DNA from: Natronococcus occultus SP4
GTDB lineage: Archaea > Halobacteriota > Halobacteria > Halobacteriales > Natrialbaceae
Assembly (NCBI RefSeq): GCF_000328685.1
Contig: NC_019974.1
Span: forward strand, 310,001-374,000
DNA length: 64,000 nucleotides
Direction of reading: 5' to 3'
Part shown: positions 7,618 to 15,996 of the stretch, piece by piece
How positions within the stretch are numbered: position 1 is the stretch's first letter
Layout: each line of letters starts with the position of its first letter
Made by a program: the position numbers and the translations under genes
The notes under the pieces: model-generated
Seen by the model: only the letters and a program-made list of their open reading frames with translations
What the model was told of the DNA's origin: nothing
Databases searched by the model: none

Positions 7618-8352
7618 ATGCGGGGACTCGAAGAGCAAACGTTCGAAAACGAAACGCAACAGCGAGTGTACGACACGGTCGAGCGAAACGGCGCTCTGAA
7701 AACCGCGCGGCTCGAATCGGAGCTCTCGATGGCTGCGGAGGACCTCGACGACGATCTCGACGCCCTCGAGCGCGAGGGATTGCTCGAGATCGAGGACGAT
7801 CTCGTGCGGCTCGCGATCGATATCGGCGAGGAGACGACCTACGAGACCGACGACTTCGAGTACACCGTTCGGCCGGCGAGTCAGTCCGACCTCAAGGGGA
7901 TCGTCGGCGTGATGCGACAGGTCGCCGAGGAGAACGATTATCTGGTCGCCGAAACCGTCGTCGACCTGCTCGACCACGAGGAGGTCGTCTTCCGACACAA
8001 CGATCTCTCCTCCAGGATCTTCTTCGTCGCGACCGTCGACGACGAGGTCGTGGGCTGGGTTCACCTCCACTCGCCGAACTACGAGAAACTCTCCCACACT
8101 GCCGAGCTGACGATGGGTGTCCTCGAGGAGTACCGCGGCTGCGGGATCGGGAGCAACCTCCTGGAGCGGGGGCTACAGTGGGCCGCCGAAAACGGCTACA
8201 ACAAAGTGTACCAGAGTCTCCCCGCGACGAACCAGGACGCTGTCCGGTTCCTGGAGAACCACCGATGGGAGACCGAAGCGATCAGGCAGGCCCACTACAA
8301 GATCGACGATCAGTACGTCGCCGAGCAGATGATGGCCGTCATGCTCTCCTGA
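7618..8352 (+). CDS. GNAT acetyltransferase with N-terminal winged-helix-like domain
   Basis: In this 244-residue protein, residues 10-70 resemble a winged helix (QQRVYDTVERNGALKT..., then LEREGLLEIEDDLVRL) and residues 82-244 form a GNAT domain with the acetyl-CoA motif EYRGCGIGSNLLERG (171-185). The two-domain layout suggests a regulated protein acetyltransferase, but the target is unknown. The 120-base upstream region is AT-rich and contains CAATATACAA and ACTAAGTA, plausible TATA elements for a short leader. Confidence 0.8.
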   Translation: MRGLEEQTFENETQQRVYDTVERNGALKTARLESELSMAAEDLDDDLDALEREGLLEIEDDLVRLAIDIGEETTYETDDFEYTVRPASQSDLKGIVGVMRQVAEENDYLVAETVVDLLDHEEVVFRHNDLSSRIFFVATVDDEVVGWVHLHSPNYEKLSHTAELTMGVLEEYRGCGIGSNLLERGLQWAAENGYNKVYQSLPATNQDAVRFLENHRWETEAIRQAHYKIDDQYVAEQMMAVMLS

Positions 8353-8373
8353 GCGCGATCCCTTCGGGGGTCG

Positions 8374-9735
8374 TCACAGGTAGCCCAACAGCGTCCCGAC
8401 CAACACCAGTACCCACATCGCGACCCCGCCGACCAGCAGGTCGTTGAGCCGTCGCGCTCGGGTTGCCCGCCTCGCCGCGCCGGCAGCGATCAGTCCGAGC
8501 GCGATCACGACGAGGGTTCGCTGGAAGACGACGTCGAGCGGGATCACGTCGACGCCGAGCAGGCCGTAGTCGAGCCAGATCGCCAGCGCCAGCGATCCCG
8601 CAGCGACGATCGCGGCGTCGAGCCGGCGGGTGAGCCCGCGCGCGATCAGGTACGTCGCGACGGGGATCCCGACCGCGATCACCGGGTACAGCAACGCCGC
8701 GATCATGTGGGGCGTGAGGAAGGCCACCCGTCGCTCGAGCAAGAGCCCGCCCATCCGCACGCCCAAGAATAGCGCGAGGACGGCGAAGACGAGCAAGAGG
8801 TGGCCGGCTTCGAGGCGGTCGGCGACGGCCGCGAGCCGCTGGCGGTCGACCTCCGTTAGCCCGCGTTCGAGGACGCCGTCGTCGTCGCGGGCGGGAGTCC
8901 GTTGCTTCCCGACGCCCTCGGCTGCCGAGGCCCGACCGCGGCGACCGGCTGCGAGCCCGATACCCGCAGGGAGGACGACCATCGAGGTCAGGTCGACGAC
9001 GGTCGCCCAGCCGTCGGCGTCGGACGGGCCGGCGTTGTCGACGTGCATCCGGCGGACGTCGGTTTCAGTGTCGACGTCGGGGAGCTCCATGAAGTCCTGC
9101 TCGACCCGCAGCTGGGCGGCCTCGACGCCGTCGACGCGGTGCCGAAGGGTAAACCAGTCGAAATGCTCGGTGTGGGCTTGCATGGCGAGCCACTCGTCGT
9201 CGGGGTTCGGGCTCTCGTAGAGCCGGATGTGGTAGCGCTGGCCGTAGTAATCCCCGTCCTCGAGCTGGAGCGACTCGGTGGCCCAGTAGCCGTCCTCGCC
9301 CTCGCCGGGATCAACCCAGGCGTAGCGGGTCGTCCCGTCGGCCTCGCCCCAGGCGATCCCCGTCGCGTGGCGGTGTTCCTCCTCGAGGACGGTCGCGTTC
9401 TCGAACTCCCCGGGCGCCTCCGCTTCGGTCTCTTCCTCGACGTCTTCGATCTCTTCCCACTCGCCGTCGTCGCGCTCGCTCATCGCCCGCAGGACGTCCT
9501 CGGTCTCGCCGCGGACGATGACGTTGATCGGACTCCGCTCACGGAACTCCGCTTCGGGACTCAGAAACCGCCAGAACTCGCTCTCGGAGTCCTCGAGCGA
9601 GACCAGTTCCGGTGTCTCCTGGGTCTCTTCGGTCAGCTGTTCGTCGATCGAATCCGCAAACAGCAGCGACGGACCCCCGATAAACAGTACCGCGACGACC
9701 ACGAGGGCGACGGCGACGACGTGCGAACGACGCAT
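8374..9735 (-). CDS. Conserved haloarchaeal membrane protein
   Basis: This 453-residue protein has an N-terminal hydrophobic helix (about 5-27) that acts as anchor or signal. A long acidic extracellular segment follows (about 30-240, with WEEIEDVEEETEAEAPGEFE), then about six further membrane helices. I do not recognise a characterised family and see no catalytic motif. The soluble part mentions no sugar- or metal-binding signature. It is convergent with the GNAT gene. Confidence 0.65.
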   Translation of the reverse strand: MRRSHVVAVALVVVAVLFIGGPSLLFADSIDEQLTEETQETPELVSLEDSESEFWRFLSPEAEFRERSPINVIVRGETEDVLRAMSERDDGEWEEIEDVEEETEAEAPGEFENATVLEEEHRHATGIAWGEADGTTRYAWVDPGEGEDGYWATESLQLEDGDYYGQRYHIRLYESPNPDDEWLAMQAHTEHFDWFTLRHRVDGVEAAQLRVEQDFMELPDVDTETDVRRMHVDNAGPSDADGWATVVDLTSMVVLPAGIGLAAGRRGRASAAEGVGKQRTPARDDDGVLERGLTEVDRQRLAAVADRLEAGHLLLVFAVLALFLGVRMGGLLLERRVAFLTPHMIAALLYPVIAVGIPVATYLIARGLTRRLDAAIVAAGSLALAIWLDYGLLGVDVIPLDVVFQRTLVVIALGLIAAGAARRATRARRLNDLLVGGVAMWVLVLVGTLLGYL

Positions 9736-9835
9736 TTCCGGTCAGTTACGAGCACTGACCTATCAATGTACCCGTTGCAGGAGCCCGTTTCGGGAGCCGT
9801 TCGTCCCGGAGAGTACGCGCGATGGCCACGGCCCG

Positions 9836-10081
9836 CTACGAGTCGGGCTTCCAGCTCATCGTCACCGTCACCGTCTCGCGGTCGCCCCGCAGCCGGGAGG
9901 ACCGCTCCACGACGTCGACCGAGACCGAGACGTCCTCGGAGTGACCGAGCGAGACGGTCTTGTTCCCGACGGGGACGTCGACCCCGCTTTCACCCTCCTC
10001 GAACCGTCGGGAGAGTTCCGAGAGGTAGTCGGCGAGTTCGCTTCGGCTCAGTACCTCGTCGTTGGTCGTCCGTTCGGCCAT
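9836..10081 (-). CDS. Amphi-Trp domain protein
   Basis: An 81-residue protein with the family plan: short N-terminus, LSRSELADYLSELSRRFEEG amphipathic helix, then paired strands ending in VTVTMSWKPDS with the conserved tryptophan. The function of amphi-Trp proteins is unknown; they are common small proteins in haloarchaea. Divergent from nadK with 114 bases between. Confidence 0.8.
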   Translation of the reverse strand: MAERTTNDEVLSRSELADYLSELSRRFEEGESGVDVPVGNKTVSLGHSEDVSVSVDVVERSSRLRGDRETVTVTMSWKPDS

Positions 10082-10157
10082 AGCTGTACCTCGATGCGGT
10101 CTCGAAAGAACGTGTGGGTTGCGAACGCATCCCGTTCACTGCGCCGCTCGAACGGAC

Positions 10158-10174
10158 GGGTGAACTTTTCACCC
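10158..10174 (+). promoter_or_regulatory. Palindrome GGGTGAA-CTT-TTCACCC overlapping the nadK core promoter
   Basis: Seven perfect inverted bases around a three-base spacer cover the TATA position (first T of TTTTCACCC at -30 from ATG 10196). The right half is the recurrent TTTTCACCC core element. The left half makes it a candidate operator for a dimeric repressor. Confidence 0.45.
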
Positions 10175-10195
10175 GCGAACGGGTATGCGGTCACG

Positions 10196-11020
10196 ATGGA
10201 CGTCGCCGTCGGAATCGTCGCCCAGCGCGACAACGAGCGGGCACAGGCTCTCGCCGCGACGCTGATCGACTCCCTCGAGGACGCCACCACCGTCGTCGAC
10301 GAGGCGACGGCCGCCGCGATCGGCGAGGGCGGCGTCCCGGTCGCGTCGATGACGGATCGCGATCTCGTCGTGAGCATCGGCGGCGACGGAACGTTGCTGT
10401 TCGTCGCCCGCGAGGTCGGTCAGACGCCGATCCTCGGCGTCAACCTCGGGGAGGTGGGCTTTCTCAACGCCGTCGCTCCCGACGACGCCGTCCCGGTCGT
10501 CGCCAACGTCGTCGATTCGCTCCGGGCGGACGGCGCCGTCGACGGCCGTCAGCTCGATCGACTCCGGGCCGACGGCGACGGCTGGGACCTCGAACCGGCG
10601 CTCAACGAGATCGTCGTCCACGGCCCCCGCCGGGGTCACGGCGGCGGTGCGACGATCGAGATCCGCGTCGACGGCGAGCGCTACGCCGAGAGCCACGCCG
10701 ACGGCGTCCTCGTCGCCACGCCGACGGGGTCGACGGCGTACAACCTGGGCGAGGACGGCCCGCTCGTTCGCCCCGGAACCGACACGCTGATCGTCAACCA
10801 GATGGCCGCGACCGAGGCGATGCCGCCGCTGGTCGTCGATCACGACGCCGAGATCGAACTCGCGGTCACGGACGCCGAGACCGCCTACGCGATCAGCGAC
10901 GGCCGAAGTCGCCGGGAGCTCGAGCCGCCGACGACCGTCAACGTCTCGGTCGCGGACGAGCCCGTCACGCTCGCCGGTCCGCGGTCGAACTTCTTCGAGG
11001 CCCTTGAGAAGCTCGAGTGA
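10196..11020 (+). CDS. nadK: NAD kinase
   Basis: ATG 10196 gives 274 residues. The kinase signature GGDGT (62-66) and the second motif NE (137-138) with TPTGSTAY (175-182) are intact. It phosphorylates NAD to NADP in the cytosol. The start is supported by the TATA-like element 30 bases upstream (leaderless). Its TGA (11018-11020) is directly adjacent to the stop codon of the convergent FrnE-like gene, with no bases between. Confidence 0.92.
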   Translation: MDVAVGIVAQRDNERAQALAATLIDSLEDATTVVDEATAAAIGEGGVPVASMTDRDLVVSIGGDGTLLFVAREVGQTPILGVNLGEVGFLNAVAPDDAVPVVANVVDSLRADGAVDGRQLDRLRADGDGWDLEPALNEIVVHGPRRGHGGGATIEIRVDGERYAESHADGVLVATPTGSTAYNLGEDGPLVRPGTDTLIVNQMAATEAMPPLVVDHDAEIELAVTDAETAYAISDGRSRRELEPPTTVNVSVADEPVTLAGPRSNFFEALEKLE

Positions 11021-11653
11021 TCACTCCCCCTCGAGGAGCGCCTCGAGCTGTGCGGGCGGCACCGCACCGCGGGCTGCCCGTCCCTCGTGGACGAACGTCG
11101 GCACCCCCGTGACGCCCCGCTGTCGGGCGTCGGCGAACCGCTCCTCGAGCTCCGCTCGCAGTCCGTCATCGTCGATCGCGTCGCGGATTTCCCCGGGAGC
11201 GAGGCCGACGTCCTCGGCGATCGTAGCGAGCACGTCGGGGTCGCCGATATCCCGGCCGTCCTGCCAGAGCGCCTCGTAGATCGCCGCGTCGAACGCGGCC
11301 CATCGGTCGGGATCGGTCTTCGAGACGTGCCACGAGGCGAGCTGGGCGTTCAGCGAGTCGACGTCGGCCGCGATCTCCTGGCTCATCTCGACGCCGTACT
11401 CCGCCTGGAGCCGGCGGACGTTCTCGCGGGCCTGTTCGAAGTACGCCTCGTCTTTCCCGTCGTCGGCGTCGTGGTCGATCGAGCCGTCGGCGTTTCGCTT
11501 TCCGCTCCGGAGATCGAAGGGGTGCCACTCCAGCTCGAGTGCGTCCTCGCGGCTCTCGCGGTACTGCTCGAGGGACTGCTTCCCAAGGTAACAGAACGGG
11601 CAGACGTAGTCGGCGTAGATCGTGAGTCGGTCGGCGGCGTCGATCTCGGACAT
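11021..11653 (-). CDS. DsbA-family (FrnE-like) thiol oxidoreductase
   Basis: A 210-residue protein opening with TIYADYVCPFCYLGKQSL, in which C18-P-F-C21 is the redox pair. The helical insert and the cis-proline segment RGVTGVPTFV near residue 180 are characteristic of FrnE/HCCA-isomerase-type DsbA proteins. There is no signal peptide, so it acts in the cytosol on disulfides or glutathione-like thiols. It lies 62 bases downstream of the RNA polymerase epsilon gene on the same strand. Confidence 0.87.
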   Translation of the reverse strand: MSEIDAADRLTIYADYVCPFCYLGKQSLEQYRESREDALELEWHPFDLRSGKRNADGSIDHDADDGKDEAYFEQARENVRRLQAEYGVEMSQEIAADVDSLNAQLASWHVSKTDPDRWAAFDAAIYEALWQDGRDIGDPDVLATIAEDVGLAPGEIRDAIDDDGLRAELEERFADARQRGVTGVPTFVHEGRAARGAVPPAQLEALLEGE

Positions 11654-11715
11654 GGTTGCAGTAGGTGTCTGCGACGGAAAAGACGACGGCTACGGGTGGG
11701 GGATGTGGCTCGGGC

Positions 11716-12498
11716 TCACTCGTGGCTCGCGTCTGTATTACTCGTGTCCGCATCATCCGCGTCCGCGTCGACCGTCTCCGCGTCGGTTCGGTCCTCGAGG
11801 CTCGGCAGGTTCGAGTCCCGGTAGGGGTTGCGGCCGTAGGCGGGCAGTTCGTCCTCGAGCTGGGATTTCAGCACGCGCCGCAGCCGGTTCAGGCTCGTCG
11901 TATCGAGCCCGTGGTCGGCGGCGAGGCGTTTGAAGGCGTCTTCTTCGGTAATGTCGTGGGCGCGGTACTGGCCGAACAGCTCGTCCATCCGATCGGGCGA
12001 GAGCTCCGAAACGTCGACATTGTCGAGGCCGAAGTACGCGCGGCGGTCGACGTCGACGACGTGGCGAATCACGACCAGCGCGACCTTTGGGATCGCGCGC
12101 TGGCTCCCGAACTCGGTGAGATCGATCTCGTCCATCACGCCCAGCGCCAGATCACGCTGCCAGGGAGTCAGATCGAGGGCGTTACACAGCGCCTGGGTCG
12201 TTCGCAGGCGATCGAGTCGGTGAGCGCGCTCGCTGTACCCCGGCGTCGCGCCGTGTTGTTCGTCGTGGAGTCGCCGGACGCTCTCGGAGAGTTCCTCGTC
12301 GGGCGACTCCGCGCGGCCGATGACGGTCGCACTCGGCGTGACGACGCCCCACTGGCGAACGGTCGAGTCCCGCTGGACGTCTGCCCGGGAAAGCGCCCCG
12401 GAGCCGGGACGCGTCTCGAGGCGACGGTCCTCCTCGAGGCCGTTGGGGGCGGATTCCCGCCGGAGGGCTGGCCCGGAGTTACCAGCGTCGTCGTACAT
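11716..12498 (-). CDS. Haloarchaeal DNA-directed RNA polymerase 'epsilon' subunit
   Basis: ATG 12498 (MYDDAGNSGPALRRE) gives 260 residues. The earlier in-frame codons run through repeat DNA and were rejected. Segments VQRDSTVRQWGVVTPSA and SAIRTTQALCNALDL-like LRTTQALCNALDLTPWQRD identify the haloarchaeal protein annotated as RNA polymerase subunit epsilon, an all-helical protein of limited experimental support; the name comes from memory of homologues. The C-terminus is an acidic tail. Three tandem copies of a promoter-like repeat lie upstream, the nearest with its TATA-like core about 130 bases before the start. Confidence 0.75.
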   Translation of the reverse strand: MYDDAGNSGPALRRESAPNGLEEDRRLETRPGSGALSRADVQRDSTVRQWGVVTPSATVIGRAESPDEELSESVRRLHDEQHGATPGYSERAHRLDRLRTTQALCNALDLTPWQRDLALGVMDEIDLTEFGSQRAIPKVALVVIRHVVDVDRRAYFGLDNVDVSELSPDRMDELFGQYRAHDITEEDAFKRLAADHGLDTTSLNRLRRVLKSQLEDELPAYGRNPYRDSNLPSLEDRTDAETVDADADDADTSNTDASHE

Positions 12499-12600
12499 CG
12501 TGTGTCGCTCAGACCGGGAGACGGAAAAAGACTTGCTCGTTTCACCGAGGCCGAGAGCCGACGCTCGACGAGATTGGGTACCCCATCTGCGAAAAGCCCT

Positions 12601-12866
12601 TCGTAGCTCTACCTTGTGACCAGAGGTACTTAAAGGACGAGCGATACGCTCGAGTTTCGACCTGGCACCCGCAGCTACCAGCGGTAGGAATTCGAAAAGC
12701 GACGACCTCCGTCGTAGCTCTACCTTGTAGCCAGAACTCCGTAAAGAGCGAGCGGAGGCGCCAGGTTTCGGCCGAGGACGCACGGCTACCGAACTGAGAA
12801 ACTCGAGAAGCGACGATCTCCCGTCGTATCTCTACCTTGTGACCAGAGATACTTAAACCGAGGACG
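12601..12866 (-). repeat. Tandem promoter-like repeat array 1 (three units)
   Basis: Units start at 12601, 12712 and 12824 (spacing 111 and 112). All contain the invariant CTCTACCTTGT, followed 10-17 bases later by ACTTAAA or, in the middle unit, CCGTAAA. Between cores, weaker similarity continues (CGAGAAGCGACGA...TCCCGTCGTA), so the units are about 110 bases long. Read on the minus strand, the core gives a TATA-like TTTAAGT with conserved DNA for the next 30 bases, and the array sits upstream of the epsilon gene. The third unit overlaps the end of the nucleotidyltransferase gene, whose stop codon lies inside its TTAA. Confidence 0.75.
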
Positions 12867-13797
12867 TCGACCCACACCGCTGACTTGCCGCAAGCATCTC
12901 GTCGATGGCGTCGTTCAGCCGTGCCCGATCGGGGCCGTCGCGAGCGTGCACTGCCGGATCGATTCGCTTCGGCGGGTTGGCGAACGCACGACCGACCGCG
13001 TCGCCGATCCGGACGCTTCCCTCGCCCGCGCGCTTGCGCTCGCGGAGCTTCCGGGTTCGGCCGATCCGATCGTCGTTGAAGACCGTGGGGGCCTGGTCGT
13101 CCAGGAACGCCTCGAACTCGATCGCGGGCAGCTCGTGGTCGCCGCGCTCGCCGGTCGCCTTCAGGTATCGTGCGGCCATCGCGGCGCGGACGACGGTCAG
13201 GTTGCGCTTGACCGTCGGTCTCGTCCCCGTCTCGGCGAACCGCTCGTCGTCCGCGGCGACGGTCATCGTCCCGTCCTCGGTCTCGACCACGTACGCGTCC
13301 TCGCGGCGCTCGCGGATCGGAAAGATCTCGTCGTCGTTCCGAACCAGGTGCTCAGAGAGGTACTTGCGGTAGTTGTTCGTCGCGATCCCGCGCCAGGCGT
13401 GGTAGAGGTCGATCGGGTTGTACGCCCGCTCGACGTCGGCCGCAAGCGCGCCGGGATCGTAGCGCGTTCGGTACCGGATCGGACTCCGCAGAAGGTCGAT
13501 CGCGCCGTCGTTCGAGTCGGCAAGCAGTGCGGCGAACGTGCGGACGTCCCACCCCTGGTACTCGAATGCGCCGCGCTCCTCGAGGAGCACCCCGTCGACG
13601 CCGCCGAGGTGGGCGTACCGCCGGAGGTCCGTCGGCGCGTAGACGAAGCTGATATCGTAGTCGCTGTCGGGCCCCGCCGCGCCCCAGGCGTGGCTCCCGC
13701 GGGCGACCGCCAGAACGATCGACACCTCCCGAGAGCGCTCGATCTTTTCCAGGTGTCGATCCACCGTCTCGCGTGCGTGGGTGGGGATCGATGCCAT
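12853..13797 (-). CDS. Nucleotidyltransferase, RlaP / DNA polymerase beta superfamily
   Basis: A 314-residue protein with the polymerase-beta signature RGSHAWG (33-39) followed by PDSDYD (43-48), giving the metal-binding aspartates D46 and D48. The rest (RYRTRYDPGALAADVER, ATNNYRKYL, PTVKRNLTVVRAAMAARYL) matches the RlaP-like family named for its association with RNA ligases. It probably transfers a nucleotide to RNA or a small acceptor; the substrate is unknown. Promoter-like repeat arrays lie on both sides of it, with the upstream core 125 bases before the start. Confidence 0.8.
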   Translation of the reverse strand: MASIPTHARETVDRHLEKIERSREVSIVLAVARGSHAWGAAGPDSDYDISFVYAPTDLRRYAHLGGVDGVLLEERGAFEYQGWDVRTFAALLADSNDGAIDLLRSPIRYRTRYDPGALAADVERAYNPIDLYHAWRGIATNNYRKYLSEHLVRNDDEIFPIRERREDAYVVETEDGTMTVAADDERFAETGTRPTVKRNLTVVRAAMAARYLKATGERGDHELPAIEFEAFLDDQAPTVFNDDRIGRTRKLRERKRAGEGSVRIGDAVGRAFANPPKRIDPAVHARDGPDRARLNDAIDEMLAASQRCGSTSSV

Positions 13798-13894
13798 CGC
13801 TACCGTCTGTCGCTCCTCGCGTCCTCGGATCGCGATCCCGTCCGGGACGCGCGGCTATCGACTAACTGAGAACCGTAGAACGTCCGGCCTCCCG

Positions 13895-14063
13895 TCATAG
13901 CTCTACCTTGTGACGGGAACCACTTAAAGAGCGAGCGCTCGAGCGTCGCCCTTTCGAAACGGCGGACGGCAAGACGCGTGGCTCCCGAGTTCGAGCGTCC
14001 GAGAGAACGACGACTTCCCGTCGTATCTCTACCTTGTAGCCAGAACCACTTAAAGAACGGTCG
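13895..14063 (-). repeat. Tandem promoter-like repeat array 2 (two units)
   Basis: Units start at 13895 and 14021 (spacing 126) with the same invariant CTCTACCTTGT and CCACTTAAAG cores as array 1, in the same orientation. Read on the minus strand they precede the nucleotidyltransferase gene; the nearer core is 125 bases from its ATG, almost the same distance as in array 1. The rest of 14064-14189 holds the region before mptA and nothing else I can name. Confidence 0.75.
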
Positions 14064-14189
14064 GTGCACCCGCTCTCGGAACGCGACCGACCCTCGACGA
14101 ACGAGGACGTTCGCCGTCACGACGCCGTGCGATCTGATACCGCACCCGCTTTCGAAAGGTTGAATCGCGCGCTCGCCTGAATGTGATCA

Positions 14190-15116
14190 ATGAGTCAGCA
14201 GCTTCCGGACGTCCAGGCGTCCTCGCCCGACGTCACCGTCGGCCTGAGCCAGGTCGGCGTCACCGGCGTCGAGAAACTCGTCAAGATCGCCCGCGAAGAC
14301 AAACGTCCGATCGTCCTCACGGCCGAGTTCGAGGTTTTCGTCGACCTCCCGTCCTGGCGGAAGGGCGCGGACATGAGCCGCAACATGGAGGTCATCGACG
14401 AGATCCTCGAGGACGCGACCCGCGACGAGGCCTACCGCGTCGAGGAGGTCTGTGGCGAGGTCGCCGAACGGCTGCTCGGGAAACACGACTACACCTCCCG
14501 CGCGGAGGTCACGATGGAGGCGGAGTTCATGCGCCGCGAGCAGACCCCCGCCAGCGACCGCGAGACCCAACACACCGTCGACATCATCGCGTCCGCGACT
14601 GCCACGGAGGAGGGCACCCGCGAGGAGATCGGCGCCGAGGTCGTCGGGATGACGGTCTGTCCGTGTTCGCAGGGGATGTCCGCCGCGCGCGCGAAACAGA
14701 CCCTTGAGGACCTGGGCGTCGAGGAGGAGACGATCACGGAGTTCCTGGAGGAAGTTCCACAGCCGGGCCACTCCCAGCGTGGACACGCGACGCTGACGAT
14801 CGAGTCGAGCGGCGACCCGGACGTCGATCTGAACGACGTCATCGACATCGCGCGGGACTCGATGAGCGCCCGGATCTACAACCTGGCGAAACGTCCCGAC
14901 GAGGACCACATGACCTACGCGGCCCACGCCGACGCGAAGTTCGTCGAGGACTGCGTGCGCTCGATGGCCGAAGGAGTCGCCGAGGAGTTCGATCACCTTC
15001 CCGACGACGCCGTCGTGACGATGAAACAGTCCAACGACGAGTCGATCCACCAGCACAACGCCCACGCGGAGCGGGTCGTCGAGATGGATCAGCTGCGCAC
15101 CGAAGTCGACGACTAG
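14190..15116 (+). CDS. mptA: GTP cyclohydrolase MptA (FolE2-type)
   Basis: A 308-residue protein of the GTP cyclohydrolase IB/MptA family. The metal site segment VCPCSQGMS contains C157 and C159, and [13 protein letters not shown] follows. In archaea MptA opens the GTP imidazole ring to give dihydroneopterin 2',3'-cyclic phosphate, the first step to the pterin of methanopterin or folate. Fe(II) is the usual cofactor in characterised MptA. The two genes at its 3' end overlap by four bases, tail to tail with the TrmB-like gene. Confidence 0.92.
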   Translation: MSQQLPDVQASSPDVTVGLSQVGVTGVEKLVKIAREDKRPIVLTAEFEVFVDLPSWRKGADMSRNMEVIDEILEDATRDEAYRVEEVCGEVAERLLGKHDYTSRAEVTMEAEFMRREQTPASDRETQHTVDIIASATATEEGTREEIGAEVVGMTVCPCSQGMSAARAKQTLEDLGVEEETITEFLEEVPQPGHSQRGHATLTIESSGDPDVDLNDVIDIARDSMSARIYNLAKRPDEDHMTYAAHADAKFVEDCVRSMAEGVAEEFDHLPDDAVVTMKQSNDESIHQHNAHAERVVEMDQLRTEVDD

Positions 15117-15916
15117 AAGGTAAGCGGCTTCGCTTCCTCCCACCGGGGTGCGAACTCCCCGTGGACGTTCGCCGCGAACTCCGGATCTTTCAGATCGATC
15201 ATGCCGAAGGCGTCGCCCGACGACAGCGGGTTCGGCACCTGGATGCAGATCTCGACGCCGTCGATGATGTTGAACGAGCCAGTCACGTCGTCGTTCGTTC
15301 GGACGTGGAAGTCGTCGCGGTTCTGCAGGGCACTCTGATACCGCGCGCCGACCCTCTCGGAGAGGGAGTCGACCATCTTCCGCGTCATCAGGATGTCGAC
15401 CGAGACGCCCCGATCCAGGGCGTCCTCGAGCTGGGCGAGGACGTCCTCGCTGACGGCCTGCATATCGCGCTCGGGGACCGGATCTGCGGCGACCATCACG
15501 ATGTGGTCGTCCGCGGCCCCCAGCCGCTCGAGCAGCAGATCGATCGTCTCCTCGGGTCCGACCGCGGCGGTCCAGAACTGCTCCTCGACGGGGTCGGCTG
15601 CGTCGAGCTCGTCGGCGAGATCGTCGACGATCGACTCGTACTGGTCGGCCTTCTCCTCGAGTTCGCGTTTCTTGTCCTCGAGGAGGCGATCGAGGGCAGT
15701 CGATGGTTCGACGGCGACGTACTTCTTCGGGCGACTTGCGGTCTGGCTGCGGACGAGGTTGTACTGTTCGATACTGTTGAGGACGTCGTAGATCCGCCCC
15801 ATCGGCACGTCGCTCGCTCTCGACAACTCCTTTGCCGTTGTGGGCCCGGTGTTCAGCAGCGCTCGATACGCCCGAGCCTCGTACTCGGAGAGTCCGAGGT
15901 CCCTAAGACTGGCCAT
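15113..15916 (-). CDS. TrmB-family transcription regulator
   Basis: A 267-residue protein with an N-terminal TrmB winged helix ([18 protein letters not shown], then [16 protein letters not shown]), a coiled-coil helix (about 80-105), and a C-terminal effector-binding domain. TrmB proteins bind promoters and respond to sugars or other small molecules. The last gene of the convergent pair with mptA, it has its own promoter region facing a divergent neighbourhood at 15917-15996. Target genes cannot be deduced. Confidence 0.87.
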   Translation of the reverse strand: MASLRDLGLSEYEARAYRALLNTGPTTAKELSRASDVPMGRIYDVLNSIEQYNLVRSQTASRPKKYVAVEPSTALDRLLEDKKRELEEKADQYESIVDDLADELDAADPVEEQFWTAAVGPEETIDLLLERLGAADDHIVMVAADPVPERDMQAVSEDVLAQLEDALDRGVSVDILMTRKMVDSLSERVGARYQSALQNRDDFHVRTNDDVTGSFNIIDGVEICIQVPNPLSSGDAFGMIDLKDPEFAANVHGEFAPRWEEAKPLTF

Positions 15917-15996
15917 ACTCGTAACGGCTCACCCGAGAAACAAAAACACTGTGGTGGTTTGACTCTCCCTCGATGCGACGGTGTTCACCCCGTACG

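Noticed and set aside
12601-14063. The repeats considered as a CRISPR array.
   Set aside because: Units are over 110 bases, only 11 bases are invariant, there are just two or three per cluster and no spacers of constant length, and no cas genes are nearby.
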